DNA of 22,553 nt from Chara braunii (GCA_003427395.1 BFEA01000134.1:423801-446353); one strand, 5' to 3'; numbered from the stretch's first letter, positions 1 through 11,561 are shown. Numbers and translations are program-made. Notes: a model not told the origin generated them from the letters alone.

Positions 1-76
1 CAGCTCCCCACGCAAGACTCCAATGCACGTACTCCAAAATGTGCAAGTGAAGAATGAGCCTGAAAACAGACAATGG

Positions 77-92
77 CTGGGGTATACCCCAG
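77..92. repeat. Perfect 16-bp palindrome
   Basis: CTGGGGTATACCCCAG reads identically on both strands. It lies in a stretch with no coding sequence. It could be a protein-binding palindrome or chance; nothing around it decides which. Confidence 0.6.
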
Positions 93-171
93 CGGACTGA
101 CGGGACTGGAATGGACTGGCTGGTACCGACAGAGGTACCGACCTAGACTGGCCTACCCCGAATACAACACA

Positions 172-210
172 GGCCTGTGAGAACAGGCCATGGGACTGGT
201 CTCACAGGCC
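172..210. repeat. Inverted repeat, 11-bp perfect arms
   Basis: GGCCTGTGAGA at 172-182 is the exact reverse complement of TCTCACAGGCC at 200-210, with a 17-base loop. The loop starts with a further ACAGGCC. Just upstream, GGTACCGAC occurs twice (122-130 and 134-142 approximately). No T-run follows, so a terminator is not indicated. It may be the remnant of a small foldback element. Confidence 0.6.
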
Positions 211-580
211 AACCCGAGGTCCGCTACAGGGTGTGTGCATTGACGTGCAAGTACTGACAGTACTGTGCAGCGCTCTATCATTGAGGAAGACTCTCATAAC
301 ATATAGTGATTGAATGAATTGGGGTCATCTGAGGGTGTGGGGGGTGGGGGGGGAGGAGAATGTGGCGGAAGAGGGTTGCCAGTTCGGGGTGTGCAGGTCA
401 CACACCCTTTCATGACATGCTATGAGGGGCTTTTCATCCCCGCCAACTTATCGCAATTATTGCCTTATTGTATCCTGTCTATGTATCGCCCGTCCAACAA
501 TAAACAGCACTCATGCTTTTCATTGCAGTCTTCTATAGAATTGTTTTGCTTCCTGTTCGTAATCGTACATGGTTGTTATT

Positions 581-652
581 CCAATTGAACAGGAGAGGGT
601 TCTTCCAATTGAACAAGAGAGGGTTCTTCCAATTGAACAAGAGAGGGTCGCA
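581..652. repeat. 24-bp tandem repeat, three copies
   Basis: The unit begins CCAATTGAACAAGAGAGGG and occurs at 581-604, 605-628 and 629-652. Copy 1 differs from copy 2 by a single base (AGGAG versus AAGAG), and copy 3 diverges in its last four bases. The unit length is a multiple of three, so it stays open in one frame of a 155-codon reading frame (513-980). That frame resembles no family I recognise, and I do not call it a gene. Confidence 0.85.
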
Positions 653-2744
653 AGAGGGTCGTCAACTCATTTTGCAACAACAATTACCAAGTTTTAATTC
701 GTGCTTTCTGGTTTGGAGAAGGCGCCACAAATGTGAATCATCAGAAAGAAGTACAGATGCACATCACGCAGAGATGCCATACCCTCTCCATTTGCACAAG
801 ATAGTAACTGTTGTTCCATTCGAACACAGTGCACACATGATTTTAGTCTTTCTATGTTTGAAAATGGACACAGCACACATAGGTTTCTTTATGAGGGGTC
901 CACGCCCCCACCCCACCCCCCAACCACGAAGAAAAGTTAGGTCCTGGACCGCTATTCAAAAACTTTGCAATAATGGTTGAGAAACATTAATCACAACATG
1001 GCTGCCAAAAATGTACACATGTAGAAATTCCGATCAACACAACAAAAAAATTGAAAAAAACGTCATCTTTCTTCCAAGACCAAAAGGCATTCTTTGGATG
1101 AGTGCTCCCACTGCCATTCCCGCAGTAAAAGGCACTGGAGGAACCAAAACAGTCATCGCAAGACCAACTACCCTATCCGACGCCTACTACTGCAATCCGA
1201 AACAGTGCACGTACGCACTCCACGGAAAAGTCATGGCTGACCAACAACAGCCATGGTCCCGGAACAAAAAACACAGTCTACGACCCGAGACATGAAACGT
1301 GTCACCAGTCTCATGTTTATGATCGACGACCCTCACTTGTGTCACGCACCGCCGTCACAAAAATGTCTCGAAGCTATGTCCAGCCAAAAAACAAAACATT
1401 ATGGAAAAAAAGAAATAAACCCGCCTCAGACGACGATCTCATGGAATGACCACCTCCGTCCCAGCCAGCGCAGTGCACATACGGGCTACCGTGAGCCCGG
1501 TCACAAGTCCGGTTCGAAGGACATCGCCCTTTGCAATTGCTCAGCGACGACAGTGACATTACGACGGTTTGTGTCCGTGGATATTCCCAGTGTGCCAGCT
1601 CGGGGCGTGCTAACACGCCTCTGCAGATGACGGGCCGACGGGCTCGGCGGCGGGGTATGTTCGACAGACACAACCCACATTAGCGCGGCCCCAACATTGT
1701 GTCCCAGCGATGTCCACCTCTGGTCGCATAGACGTGTCTTCCATGATGGTGTCCATGCACTTTTCCTCTCCCATGAAACCTTTGTCGGCATTGATTGAAG
1801 GAGGATGCTATGTTGTGCAGTGGTCCGCCATCACAATGGGGAATGTCCAGTGCGTCACGGGGTGGTGTTCAACCTAATGTGAAAGCACTTGGCGGCGCCG
1901 AGACAGGGATGGAAGGACTACTTTCCATCCCCGAATACAAGCTTCCATGGCCTACAGATGGCAGCAAGTGCCAGCAACTGCACAGTCGACACGTCCACGG
2001 TGAGGTCATCTCCTTTCCCATTGCCCGCCAAACGATGGCGAAGGGGCGACATGGGACCATCATGTGCGACTGGCCACTGTGCTTTCCCTCACATGATAGT
2101 TGTCCATGCATGACCCGCTGGCACAGCAAGCGAAGGAGATACTATGTCACCTTCGCCAAGTAAAGAGGTGAAAAATGAGTGTTGTGCGGTGGAGCCGTAG
2201 ATGGAAGTGTGAAAGTTCTTGAAGGTAGGCAATTGTGACAGGCCTCCTGGCATTGCCAGGCCAAAACGAGAGCTGCCCGGCCCACCTACACGTGGGGACA
2301 TGCCGTACACAGATTCGTGGCGTCTTTCATACGTGTCTCGTTCACTGGCACGGACGGTGACGACGGGCGACGGACAACACAAAAACGCTGTAACAGTTGC
2401 TCCATACCTGTATACGGCCGTGAATCAAAACGGGCAGACTTGGAGCCCCTGCAATGGCTTCAGCTCGAAGCACGGGGTGAAACGGTCAATGGTAGCCGAA
2501 GACGAGCGCACCCCTGCTCTGGATACTCTTAGGGAGCGAGGAAACACAGAAGGACGTTTAGCGCACGCGCGGAACGACAGCGGCGCTGGGCCTGGCCATG
2601 TCACGGGTTGACGTGGAACACGGCCCGATCCTCCACGAACGCGGGGGGTTCCACACAAGACTCTGCGCCTGCCACGCTTCCGGACATGTGGCGAGACGGG
2701 GATAGGGAGCCGTCATCGGCGGCTGCTAGAGGAGTCGTAGTGGA
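653..2744. other. No recognisable gene
   Basis: This stretch contains overlapping short reading frames of about 60-130 codons on both strands. None has a domain, motif or signal peptide I can identify, and none stands out over its overlaps. Base composition is near even with many CpGs. A few short phrases recur loosely, such as CAGTGCAC near 1204 and 1471 and GTCCATGCA near 1751 and 2102. They suggest old repeat material, but I cannot delimit a unit. Confidence 0.5.
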
Positions 2745-3075
2745 GTTGACCATTGACGAACCAAAGTGCGCGGTAGAAGGGACATCAGAATAAGGCACAG
2801 CCGAGCGGCGAGAAGCACGAAGTAATAAGCAAAGTTGACCAGCGGCAAACCAAGGCACGCGGTGGAAGGGACATCAGAATACGGTACTCAAGAGCGTGCG
2901 AGTTCGATACAGCCAAGCGGCGAAAAGCACGAAGGGTTATGAAACGCCGCGGTCGTATGCGGAGCCGGCATGGGCACAGTGTGAAGTTCAGCGCAAGAAG
3001 CACGATGTCTTAAGCAAGCCCACCGCCGTGCGCAGAAACGGCGTGGCAACACGAAGTTCAGCACAAGAGAACGTC
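2745..3075. repeat. Degenerate ~89-bp tandem repeat cluster
   Basis: GTTGACC starts copy 1 at 2745 and copy 2 at 2834. Both then run through GGACATCAGAATA and a block close to AGCGGCGAGAAGCACGAAG. Copy 2 carries an extra segment of about 25 bases between these two blocks. A third partial block (AGCGCAAGAAGCACGATG) begins near 2989, and a weaker echo lies near 3052. This looks like an eroding minisatellite or the remains of a repeat-bearing element end. No coding function is apparent. Confidence 0.65.
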
Positions 3076-3119
3076 CGAGGTGAGGGTGCAACACGAGAAG
3101 GGAGGAAGGAGCTCCCGGG

Positions 3120-3900
3120 GTGATCTGTCGCTGGTGGTGTACAGAGGGGGATAAGGACCGGGGAGTGTGTAGCGCGAGGGTCAGGTAGGGCGCCAGGCAA
3201 GCGAAGGCGCGGAGGTTCATCATGACCAGCACGGGGGGAGGAAGAAGAAGCTCTCAGGAAGATCTGGATCGAGTGCAGGGAAGCGGAGGGAAACGCCCGG
3301 GAGGGCACGTGGCCAGCAACGGCGTGGACAGTAAAGGCGCGAAACAGCAAGGTGTGACGTACCAAGGGGGGACATCCAGCCAGGTATAGTCTCTACCCCC
3401 CCCTCCCTCTCCTTTTTTTGCCGCCCGACCTGTCCCCATCCCCCTGCGTCTCCTCTGAGCCAGCTCAGGGCCACTCCTTGGTTACCAAGACAAAAAAAAC
3501 ACCCAAAACAGGAAATCGGAAATAAAAAAGAGACAGAGTGTAAACGAACAATCTCTTACTCACACACCCGCAAATGGAAACAAGATTCAAGAGGGTTGGG
3601 GGCCAAAGAACTCTCATATTTTACCATGGGGCGATGAGGCATACCCTGAATAAGCATTTGCCGATCAATCCTTATATAAAGACAAACAACACAAAAAACA
3701 AGAAGACCACCCCATGGTCAACGAATCGAACAGGGGTTCCCCCGACCCAATCAGGGATGCTCTTAGATCAGCACCAGTGACCACCCCTCCCAAACGACCA
3801 AAGCCAAACATCAGCCATAGAGGGGCCTACCCAATCCAGGGAGGGCGGGGAGGGAAAGGAGGCAGTGCAAGAAGGAACCTCCCCCCACAGGGATCTCGTC
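3120..3900 (+). other. Putative 5' region of LINE copy 1
   Basis: No independent gene is visible. A pyrimidine-rich stretch (about 3391-3470) is followed by A-rich sequence, then by a frame that is open from 3781 and continuous with the ORF1 reading frame downstream. A TGA at 3778-3780 interrupts the same frame, so the true ORF1 start could lie further upstream than annotated. The exact 5' end of the LINE cannot be set: I found no target-site duplication matching the bases after the A-tail at 11960. Confidence 0.4.
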
Positions 3901-6858
3901 ATGGAGGCGGTGGAGGGGGAAGAGGGAAGTGGAAAGGTCAGTGATGGGGAGGTACTAACCTAGGAGGAAATGAACACAGAAGGGGCAGAGTTGGCTCAAA
4001 CCCCGACGAAGAGCCAACCAACAGATGCAGAAAAGATGACCGACTCATGGGCGCAAAGGGTCAGGAGTACGATACAGGAAAAATCCCTCGCGGTCAAAAG
4101 GGCCACACCAGGAGACTGCCAAGGAGAGACTGAGACGCTAAACATCCCCCTCCGCAATCTGTCGTTGGCCAGGGCATACTTCCTCACCCTATTCCTCCTC
4201 CCCTCGGAGAACCAAGTGATCGACCAAGGAGGGAGGAAAACCATGGTGAAGACATATCCTGCAGATAAGCTAAAGGCAAGAGATAGAGCATATACAAAGC
4301 ACGCTAGCAATTGGTTGTTCCAAGGGGAGGTCGCACAGAAATCGGTCAAAGACAAGATACAGTGGATCTCTAAAAGACTGGAAGACATGAAAGGTAGTGC
4401 AGAAGCGGTCCAGGAATTCTTTTTAATCCAACCCCTTTCCTCCATTGTTTTCACAGTCCTCAGCCTCTTCACCCAGGACAAACAAACGATGGAAGGATGA
4501 AGTAAAATCAGGTGGGAAAGATCGGACATCCGTATCTACCCATGGCAACCGAAGAAGCTGACCCCGGAAGAAAAACGAGAGCAACTCGTGAAGGACTTCT
4601 TCTGGGTGGAGCTGAGGCACATTCCCGTAGAAGTTCATACCGCTTTCGTCTACGATTTCGGTCAGACATATAACATCGTGGACTTTATTGAGCCACTCCC
4701 GTCCTATGTGGCAAAGCGGGACGATTACATGATGATGGCCTTGGACCTCCCCAAGGACCAACCCTTCTCTATTGACGACATCATCCCTTTCAGGATGGGG
4801 GGCAAAACCTATCAAATTCACACTGCGCACAAATTCAGACCCTGATGCTTCAAGTGTCGGGCGTACGGCCACCTGAGCACGGAATCGGCTTGCCCTCGAC
4901 ATCCCAACAAAAGGAGTCCAACAGCGGGCCGCCTCCAGCGGGACCCGCGCAGACCCAACAGATGGTACACAGTAGACCCAGGCCACGAGGGATGGACATA
5001 CCTCGACGACCGGGACTCCAGAGGACAGGTGAGAGGCTGAGTGTGGGAAGGCAGAAGCGACACATGCTGGGCCACCAGGCCGCCGAATGACTGGGTTCCG
5101 CCCACCGTGAAAGAGCCCCGGATGGCAGAAAAGACCCCGGCCCCCGTTAGCGACCTGCCGTCTAAGACGCCACAACCAGGGCTGCCCCCCTCCACCCAAG
5201 AAAAAAACAAACAACCCGTCACCTCGTCCAGCGACGAGCAACAGCCAAAACACGTCCAAGGCCCGCAGGCAGCGGGCTACCTGCCTACATTGATTCGCCC
5301 ACAAGAACAGCTCACGAGTGCCAGTCAGCAACGGGAATGGAGACCCAAAGCCAAGGACAATGGTGACCCTGGTCCGCTGCACACAGCAGTTGTCCCTGGC
5401 TCGCGGCCGGTAGCAGAGGATCCGGGTCCGCTGCAGGCTACAGACACCTCGAGCCCAACGCAGGCCACAAGCGGGGCCCCGGAGCCTCTGGCAGGGGGAC
5501 AAGGAAGACACAGTGGCACAACGGAGCTCCACAAGAAAAAAAACCACTTTGAAGATGCCTTCGGAACGGCCCCAATGGATGTTGAGCCTGTCCCCGACGC
5601 CCCTCCTCCCCCTCCCCCCCCACCAGCTCCTCCGGAAGTCGAGATGACGGAAGCCCAGGAGCAACAGGAGAACAGCCCCCCACATCTGGGGCTGCAAGCA
5701 GTGTCGGATTGGCTGATGGACAGCCTCCGAGAAAAATATTTGCACGACAATGATGACTTTTGGGACGGGGTGTACAGGGAGATGATCCCAATGCTGGAAA
5801 GCAGTGACTCCTTCCACAAAGCGCTATTGCAGGGACCCCCTGAAGGAACAGACTTGCGCACCATATGCGAGAAACTGCTCAACATCGTGCTCAAACGTTT
5901 TCAGCCCCCATTGGCAGAGCAGGAGGTGGGTAAGGAACAGGAAACCTCCAACTGCCCCCGACCTCCGACACCGCAACAGGACGCGGAACCCGCCTCGATG
6001 GCGGAGGACAACCCCTCGAGGGATGTGCGAGGGTGTGGACCACAGGGAAGGGAGGGCGAAACCCGGTTGGAGAAAGGAACAGCGGTAGAGGGTGTGTCGG
6101 AAGATAGCCCTTTGAGGGCGGAACGAGAGGGTGGACCGCAGGGAGGGAAGGGAGAATACCAGAGGGAGGTTGGAACAGCGGTAGAGGGTGTGTACCCACA
6201 GGCGCCCCGGACAAAGTTGCAATCACATCAGGGATAGGAGACCTCGGAGCAAACAGGGAGATGCTCCCCGGAGGGCCTGTGCCTGGGGCTGCCAGCCTGA
6301 TCAACAGCATACAACCAGAACCCACCAAGTGATGCCCCTGGCCCTGCCCCCAATCCTTCCGAGGATGTGCTCACCAGTAAAAGGCAAAAAATAGCCCATC
6401 TTCTAGGAAAGGCACCCCCTGATGGACAACCTTTGAATAAAGGTATCATCTTTCTACCGGTGAGAAAAAAGGAAGGAGGATGAGAACTCTGCCTGGCAGT
6501 CCCGCCAGGGACAACACACGGCGAGGTCACTATGAGAGGGCGCTCCTCCTGCTTTCTCTCCCTCATGTCCTGGGCAGACTGCCTGGCATTGAGGAAAGCG
6601 GAAATATCACAATTGATGCAAGACCAGCTTCCACAAGGAGCTTCCGCTGCCCTCGTCAGTTCATATGGGCAACACAAGCTGGCGTCCAAGGACATCTATC
6701 TGCTATTATACGACCATGAGCCCTCTGAGGGCTTGAGATGATTTGACCATAACGCCGTCCTGAACCTGCAAATGTTAAAAATTAAGGCGGGGGATCTGTG
6801 GTCTGCCACGAAAATCACCTCGTTTGTGGTCAAGTTACTCAGAAATGGTGCCCTGTAG
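3901..6858 (+). pseudogene. LINE copy 1 ORF1, RNA-binding protein, broken by nonsense codons
   Basis: One reading frame can be followed over about 985 codons with no frameshift. It is interrupted by TAG 3961, TGA 4498, TGA 4843, TGA 5038, TAG 6235, TGA 6298, TGA 6481 and TGA 6739, and ends at TAG 6856. The first ATG of this frame tried is 3901; the first uninterrupted one is 3970. Order of parts: a charged N-terminus; an RRM-like/DUF4283-like block (4560-4840, FFWVELRHIPVEVH then MALDLPKDQPFSIDD); a zinc knuckle CFKCRAYGHLSTESACP (4846-4896, spacing C-x2-C-x4-H-x6-C); a long Pro/Gln-rich linker including a polyproline run near 5597-5636; a helical block (5703-5920); a 32-residue tandem repeat (6001-6192); and a hydrophobic C-terminal block (6532-6855). 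The RRM-plus-CCHC pairing is that of type I LINE ORF1 proteins, which bind element RNA. The knuckle spacing is longer than the usual C-x2-C-x4-H-x4-C. Confidence 0.75.
6001..6192 (+). repeat. 96-bp in-frame tandem duplication within ORF1
   Basis: Two 96-bp units (6001-6096, 6097-6192) encode 32 residues each. Both contain GPQG in the middle and end in GTAVEGV. The units stay in the ORF1 frame and have diverged at many positions. This suggests an expansion of the disordered linker that was tolerated while ORF1 was still coding. Confidence 0.8.
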
Positions 6859-6897
6859 AGCGGCAGTCCGCTGCACTCTGAGAAGTGGCTTCCCATG

Positions 6898-6923
6898 TAA
6901 AATAATAATAATAATAATAATAA
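6898..6923. repeat. (TAA)n microsatellite between ORF1 and ORF2
   Basis: About eight TAA units lie in the 86-base gap between the ORF1 stop (6856-6858) and the ORF2 ATG (6945). The matching gap in LINE copy 2 (18635-18686) has no such array but holds a short T7 run. The array is therefore a local expansion in this copy and not a conserved spacer. Confidence 0.85.
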
Positions 6924-6944
6924 ATACAATCACAAATCAGAGAA

Positions 6945-9900
6945 ATGAACACCGTGGAAGCATTATATGGCAGAGACAAGGCCTAGAAAGTCTGCAAGCG
7001 CCAAACCGACCTTGACCTGCGCTCATCAAATGTCAACGGTCTGGCCTCAGCAAAGCAATCTAAGAGACAGGCTATCATGGACCAACTCAGAGGGGTGGAA
7101 GGTAGGCAATGGCCGGACGTTGTGTGCCTTCAGGAAACCCACCTCATGGACACCCCGGACCACAACCACGTACACAAAGTGCTCTGGCCCCACCAAGCCT
7201 TCAGGGCCCATGCCCCCAGGCCGGGGAGCGCCTGTGTAGCCATATGGCTCCCCCCCGACTCACGGGTGGAGATGCTGAACTGGGCGGCAGACCGGGAGGA
7301 AGGCAGGTGGGTGTATTTACTAGCCATGCTGGAGATTGACGTGGTGTGTATATTGAACATATACACACCCAATGACCCTGCCCAACGTCAACAATTCTTA
7401 GAGTCCCTGAACGCCAAACTTCCAGCGGGGATCCCAGTGATTCATGCGGGCGACTTTAACGCAACCCCCGATCGTGTGCTGGACAGATGGAAAATCCCCG
7501 CCCCATGCCCCGCATACATCCAAAATGACGAAAAAAACATCGCAGAGCTCACACAATCCCTCAACCTTTTCGACACCTTTAGGAGACAGTTCCCGTCGAA
7601 TCGCAGATTCACATGTTTCCGCAAGAGCGGCATGAACAAATCAATGAGATCCCGAATCGATCTAATCCTGATTTCAGAAGAAATACAAGGAGCCCTCCAA
7701 ATTGCCGACATCTTCCCGCGCAGCCCGTTCTCGGGTCTGGACCATGCAATGTGCGTCGCCATTCTATCGTTTCGGAAAAAAACAGACCAGGGTAGAAGCT
7801 TCTACAAACTAAATACCTCGCTCCTGTCCATCGACTGCTTTCGAGCGTACCTCAAAGACGTTTGGTCCTTTTGGCGGGAACAGAAGGACCGGTTCGACGA
7901 CATAATCGAATGGTTCAACAACGGCCTGGCATTTTTGGGCCGCAAGTGCAACGAATACTCAAAGCTCCTCGCAAGTAAACGCCACGCCGAGGAGGTGAAT
8001 CTGCATCATCAACTGCAACAACTACAACAACAAGAGGAAGAGTTAGCATCCACGGCAACCACACCACAACAAACACGTAGCTAACAAAATTCAGAACTTA
8101 GAAGCCCGCCTGCTGGATCACATGGAGAACCGCTGGCAGGGCGTCCGTATCCGGGGCAAACTCTCAAGGCACTCCACTGAAGGAGCAATGGATGCACGTT
8201 TTTTTGCGATGGTCAGGGCGAAGGCTGGAAGATCGGTGATAGAGGCGTGGAAGACCGTAGATGCAACCAAGGCCCCCTGCACACTTCAACAACAGTCTGC
8301 ATAAAAATAGCGAGGGACTTCTACTAGGAACTCTTTACCTCTGAATGCGGTGACACACCAACCGCACACTGACTGCAGGAGATATAGGACTTTCTCCTTC
8401 CGCTAGACAAAACCCTAAGTGTTCACCAAAGCGCTATCTTGGAAGAACCTCTTTCAAAAGAGGAGATATGGATAGCTTTGCAACAAATGGACGACGAAAA
8501 GACCCTCGAAATTGATGGTCTGCCTAAAGAATTTTGGACAGCAATGTGGTCAGCCATCTCACAAGATCTCATGGACTTCTACCGGGCAATCTGGGCATCG
8601 GGACAGACCGGGGAATATGTTGGTCAGGGGGTCCTGACGCTCCTGTACAAGAAAGGGGCAAGGACCAACATCAGGAATTACCGACCCATCACCCTGCTGA
8701 CAATTGTCTACAAACTGATGGCAAAAGTCCTGGCCAACTGAATGATGTCAGTCATGCCTATCATCATACATCCAGACCAAACTGGCTTTATTCAAGGAAG
8801 TAACATCCAGGATAACGTCCTCCTGGTCAACAAAATAATTAAACTAACACGGCAGTCAAGGAATAACGCAGCAATCATTTTTATCGACTTTGAGAAAGCA
8901 TACGACCATGTGGACTGGTTGTTCCTCGATAAATGCCTAGAGAAACTCAACTTTCGTCCGACCTTCAAACGGTGGGTCAGGATCCTTCACACGAATACAA
9001 CAACTAGAGTGATGGTGAACGGGAACCTGGCCCCGCCCATTCAGCTTCAGCGATCAGTAAGACAAGGCGACCCTCTAGCCCCGTATTTATTTGTAATAGT
9101 AATGGAGGCGTTGGCAGCCAACTTGAGGAGACACGGGAGCATCAGAAGAATACAAATATCGTCAATACCGCAGGAAGCAGTTTCGACCTGCTCTCTCTTC
9201 GCAGACGACCTCACTGTAATGACGGAAGTCTCCCACGAATTGACGGCTGAAGTCCAACACATGATGGACCGCTTCTGTAGATTAGCAGATATGAAAGTCA
9301 ACTGGGGCAACAAAACCCGGGGTTGGTGGATACACCACCAAGGAGTGAGACCCCCAGAAGAGCCCAGCATAGAATGGCTCCCAAAGGAAGCCCCAATCAG
9401 GGTTTTGGGGGTGCTCATGCCGGCAGAGGGGAGGCCGACCACTAACAACGAATGGATTTCAGGCCCACCTTGTGAGAAGATGACAATATGGAAAGACAAA
9501 CATACCTCGCTGATATGGCGCTCCCTAATAATAAATAATGTGATACTAGCCTCCATGTGGTACAAGTCAGCCATTTGGGCTTTGGACAAGAGCACCCTAC
9601 ACCCCCTGTAACAACAGATCGCTGCCTTTTTGTGGAGGGGAGACCACGAAGAGCAAAATGTCATCAGCAGAGTCGCTTGGCATTCCTTGATCCAACCGAA
9701 GGCCTGCGGTGGCCTGGGCATATTAGATCCGGCGCTACAAACGAAGGCACTAGCGTTGCAATGGCTCAAACGTCTGTTGTTTTGTCAAGATACCCCATGG
9801 AAGGGGCTAGCCCGGAAACAGATCGCCCGACTAGCCCCCCAGACAGGGGAAGGGAAAGATCCACTGATGTGGCTTGAAAACAGGGGATGGCCCATTCTGA

Positions 9901-11561
9901 GAAGGGTCACGCACCAACGACAAGGTCATCCCCCCTGCATCTCACCTAGACAAGCAGCAAGGACTGACCTGCACAACGACCCGTTCTGGTGGGACCTCCT
10001 CAAAACATGGAGGAGCCTGCCCCTGCCGGACAAAACCCCGCTAGATAGATGGGAGGAGGTGGCACGACAACCACTTTTTGGGAATAGATGGATAACCGAT
10101 TCAAGGGGGCAAACTCTTAATTGCATGGCATCGCCGTGGTCGGGCTGGGTGAAGCGCGGGGTGACTAGGATAGAGGATATATGGGACAGGGATCAAAAGA
10201 ATTGGATCGACCCGGACAGGCTGAGAGAAAGACTGCGCTACTGTCACCATTTGGAAGAAGCCCTGGACGCCCTAATTGACAAGATCCCCCTGGCCTGGTG
10301 GAGAACCCTAAGGAATATCCCAACCCTCCAGATATCAGATTGGGTGGCAGTGACGGACCACCCGAATCAGGTGGGCCACATAGCGCACTATGAGACAGAT
10401 GGATCGATAAGAGTTGTTCTCTACCAAATAGGCTGGAATAACGTCCTCCAAAGAACTTCCCTGAAAGAAACAATCCTATGCCAGAAAGAAGACCTCTTCA
10501 GAATCCAAGTTCTTCACAAAAAGGAACAAGAGATCGCCTATTGCCCCCAAACCCCGATCCACCTGCTCGCTCTGGACCCCGTGGAATGAACGCGGACAAC
10601 AGCTGCAGGGAAGGGCCGGAAAACCACAACATCATTATACGGCCTCACAGTCAAATCGACTTATAGACTCCTTCGGCCAAGAATAAACCTTCGTGATCGG
10701 GTGGAGGCATGCTGAATGAACCATCTGAATATTGATAAGAACCAGCGGAGGGGAATAAAATGGTTCAGACTAATCAACGAAAAACCGGCAAAATTTGCTT
10801 CACTGCAATGGCAGATCGATCACCGCTGTCTGCCAACAAACGATTGGCTAATAGACAGGACGAACCTGGAACAGCGAGGGCAAGCCCTCCCCTGGTGTAG
10901 GCTCTGCACCGACGCGTTCCCCTCCCGGAAGATACCGGAAACGATAGAACACATCTTTCTTCAATGCCCGGGCGCAGTGTGGTTATGGAGATGGTGGGAC
11001 AAAATCTGGGACTGATTGGGGACCCAGATTCGGTGCCCTTGGGATTGGAAAGCCTTGTTATGCGAGGTCCCCACCACGTACCAGTTAGACGATTTCACAA
11101 GTAATTTGTTCAAACTGGGCCGCAGGGCAGTGCTCTGGGCCCTCTGGCGAAGACGATGCACTTATGAAATGGAAAGAGCCAGACTGGAAGCCCCGGAGTT
11201 CACAGAAAGCATTCAGCAGCAGATCCAGACTAAAATAAGGGCACACTGGGAAAGGGTTAGGGAACGAATCCAGCATTTAATCTCACCAAAAGATATCCTT
11301 CAGAAAATCAAGGAATTCAGCCTGAGCTGGCTTGGAGGGGAAAAAGGGGGGAGGATAGGGGAAGTGGAGTGGAAAGGTGGACAAAGTATTCCAAGGGGGG
11401 GACAAGGGAGGGCTGACCTGGTGAGAGACTATCGGCTCCTGCTTCATGAATGGACCAAGATCGATTCAGCAATCCCCTTGCGACCTGCCCTTGATTTCCC
11501 CGACCCCTTCCCCCCTCCCTCCAACTGTGTGGTAGGACTCGACTGGTATGGGAGGGAGTGA
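6945..11561 (+). pseudogene. LINE copy 1 ORF2: endonuclease / reverse transcriptase, broken
   Basis: The ATG at 6945 is in frame with an APE-type endonuclease: RSSNVNGL (7020-7043), LQETHL, GSACVAIWLPP, NIYTPN, HAGDFNATPD, SRIDLILISEE and SGLDHAM. A glutamine-rich stretch follows near 8010-8045. The reverse transcriptase runs from about 8440 to 9600: YRPITLL, HPDQTGFIQG, FIDFEKAYDHVDW (conserved Asp), SVRQGDPLAPYLF and FADDL (9198-9212, catalytic Asp pair). The C-terminal part has YGLTVKSTYRLL, LPTND and a zinc-finger-like CRLC...EHIFLQCP (about 10900-10970), as in zf-RVT domains, and ends near ALDFPDPFPPP. Stops in frame: TAG 6984, TAG 8325, TGA 8370, TAG 8385, TGA 8739, TAA 9609, TGA 10587, TGA 10713, TGA 11013. 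Between about 8082 and 8300 the coding sense shifts to another frame and returns, so two small indels compensate. The product would nick the target and reverse-transcribe the element, but this copy cannot do so. Confidence 0.9.

Noticed and set aside
2890-2915. tRNA-like B box (GAGTTCGATAC)
   Set aside because: There is no matching A box at the right distance and no cloverleaf; it lies inside a degenerate repeat.
310-3474. Many 60-155 codon reading frames on both strands as host genes
   Set aside because: They overlap in several frames, show no recognised motif or domain, and their number is what GC-balanced non-coding DNA gives by chance.
4423-5817. 464-codon minus-strand frame opposite ORF1
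   Set aside because: It is the antisense shadow of the ORF1 frame. Its composition (Arg, Gly, Val, Leu rich) reflects the complement of Pro/Gln/Ser-rich coding, and it has no motif of its own.
9047-9769. 240-codon minus-strand frame
   Set aside because: It lies opposite the reverse-transcriptase core, which has clear catalytic motifs on the plus strand.
3901-11561. Reassigned genetic code with TGA read as an amino acid
   Set aside because: TAG and TAA also interrupt the same frames, a frameshifted stretch is present, the TGA at 8739 aligns with arginine in copy 2, and the evidence comes only from dead elements.
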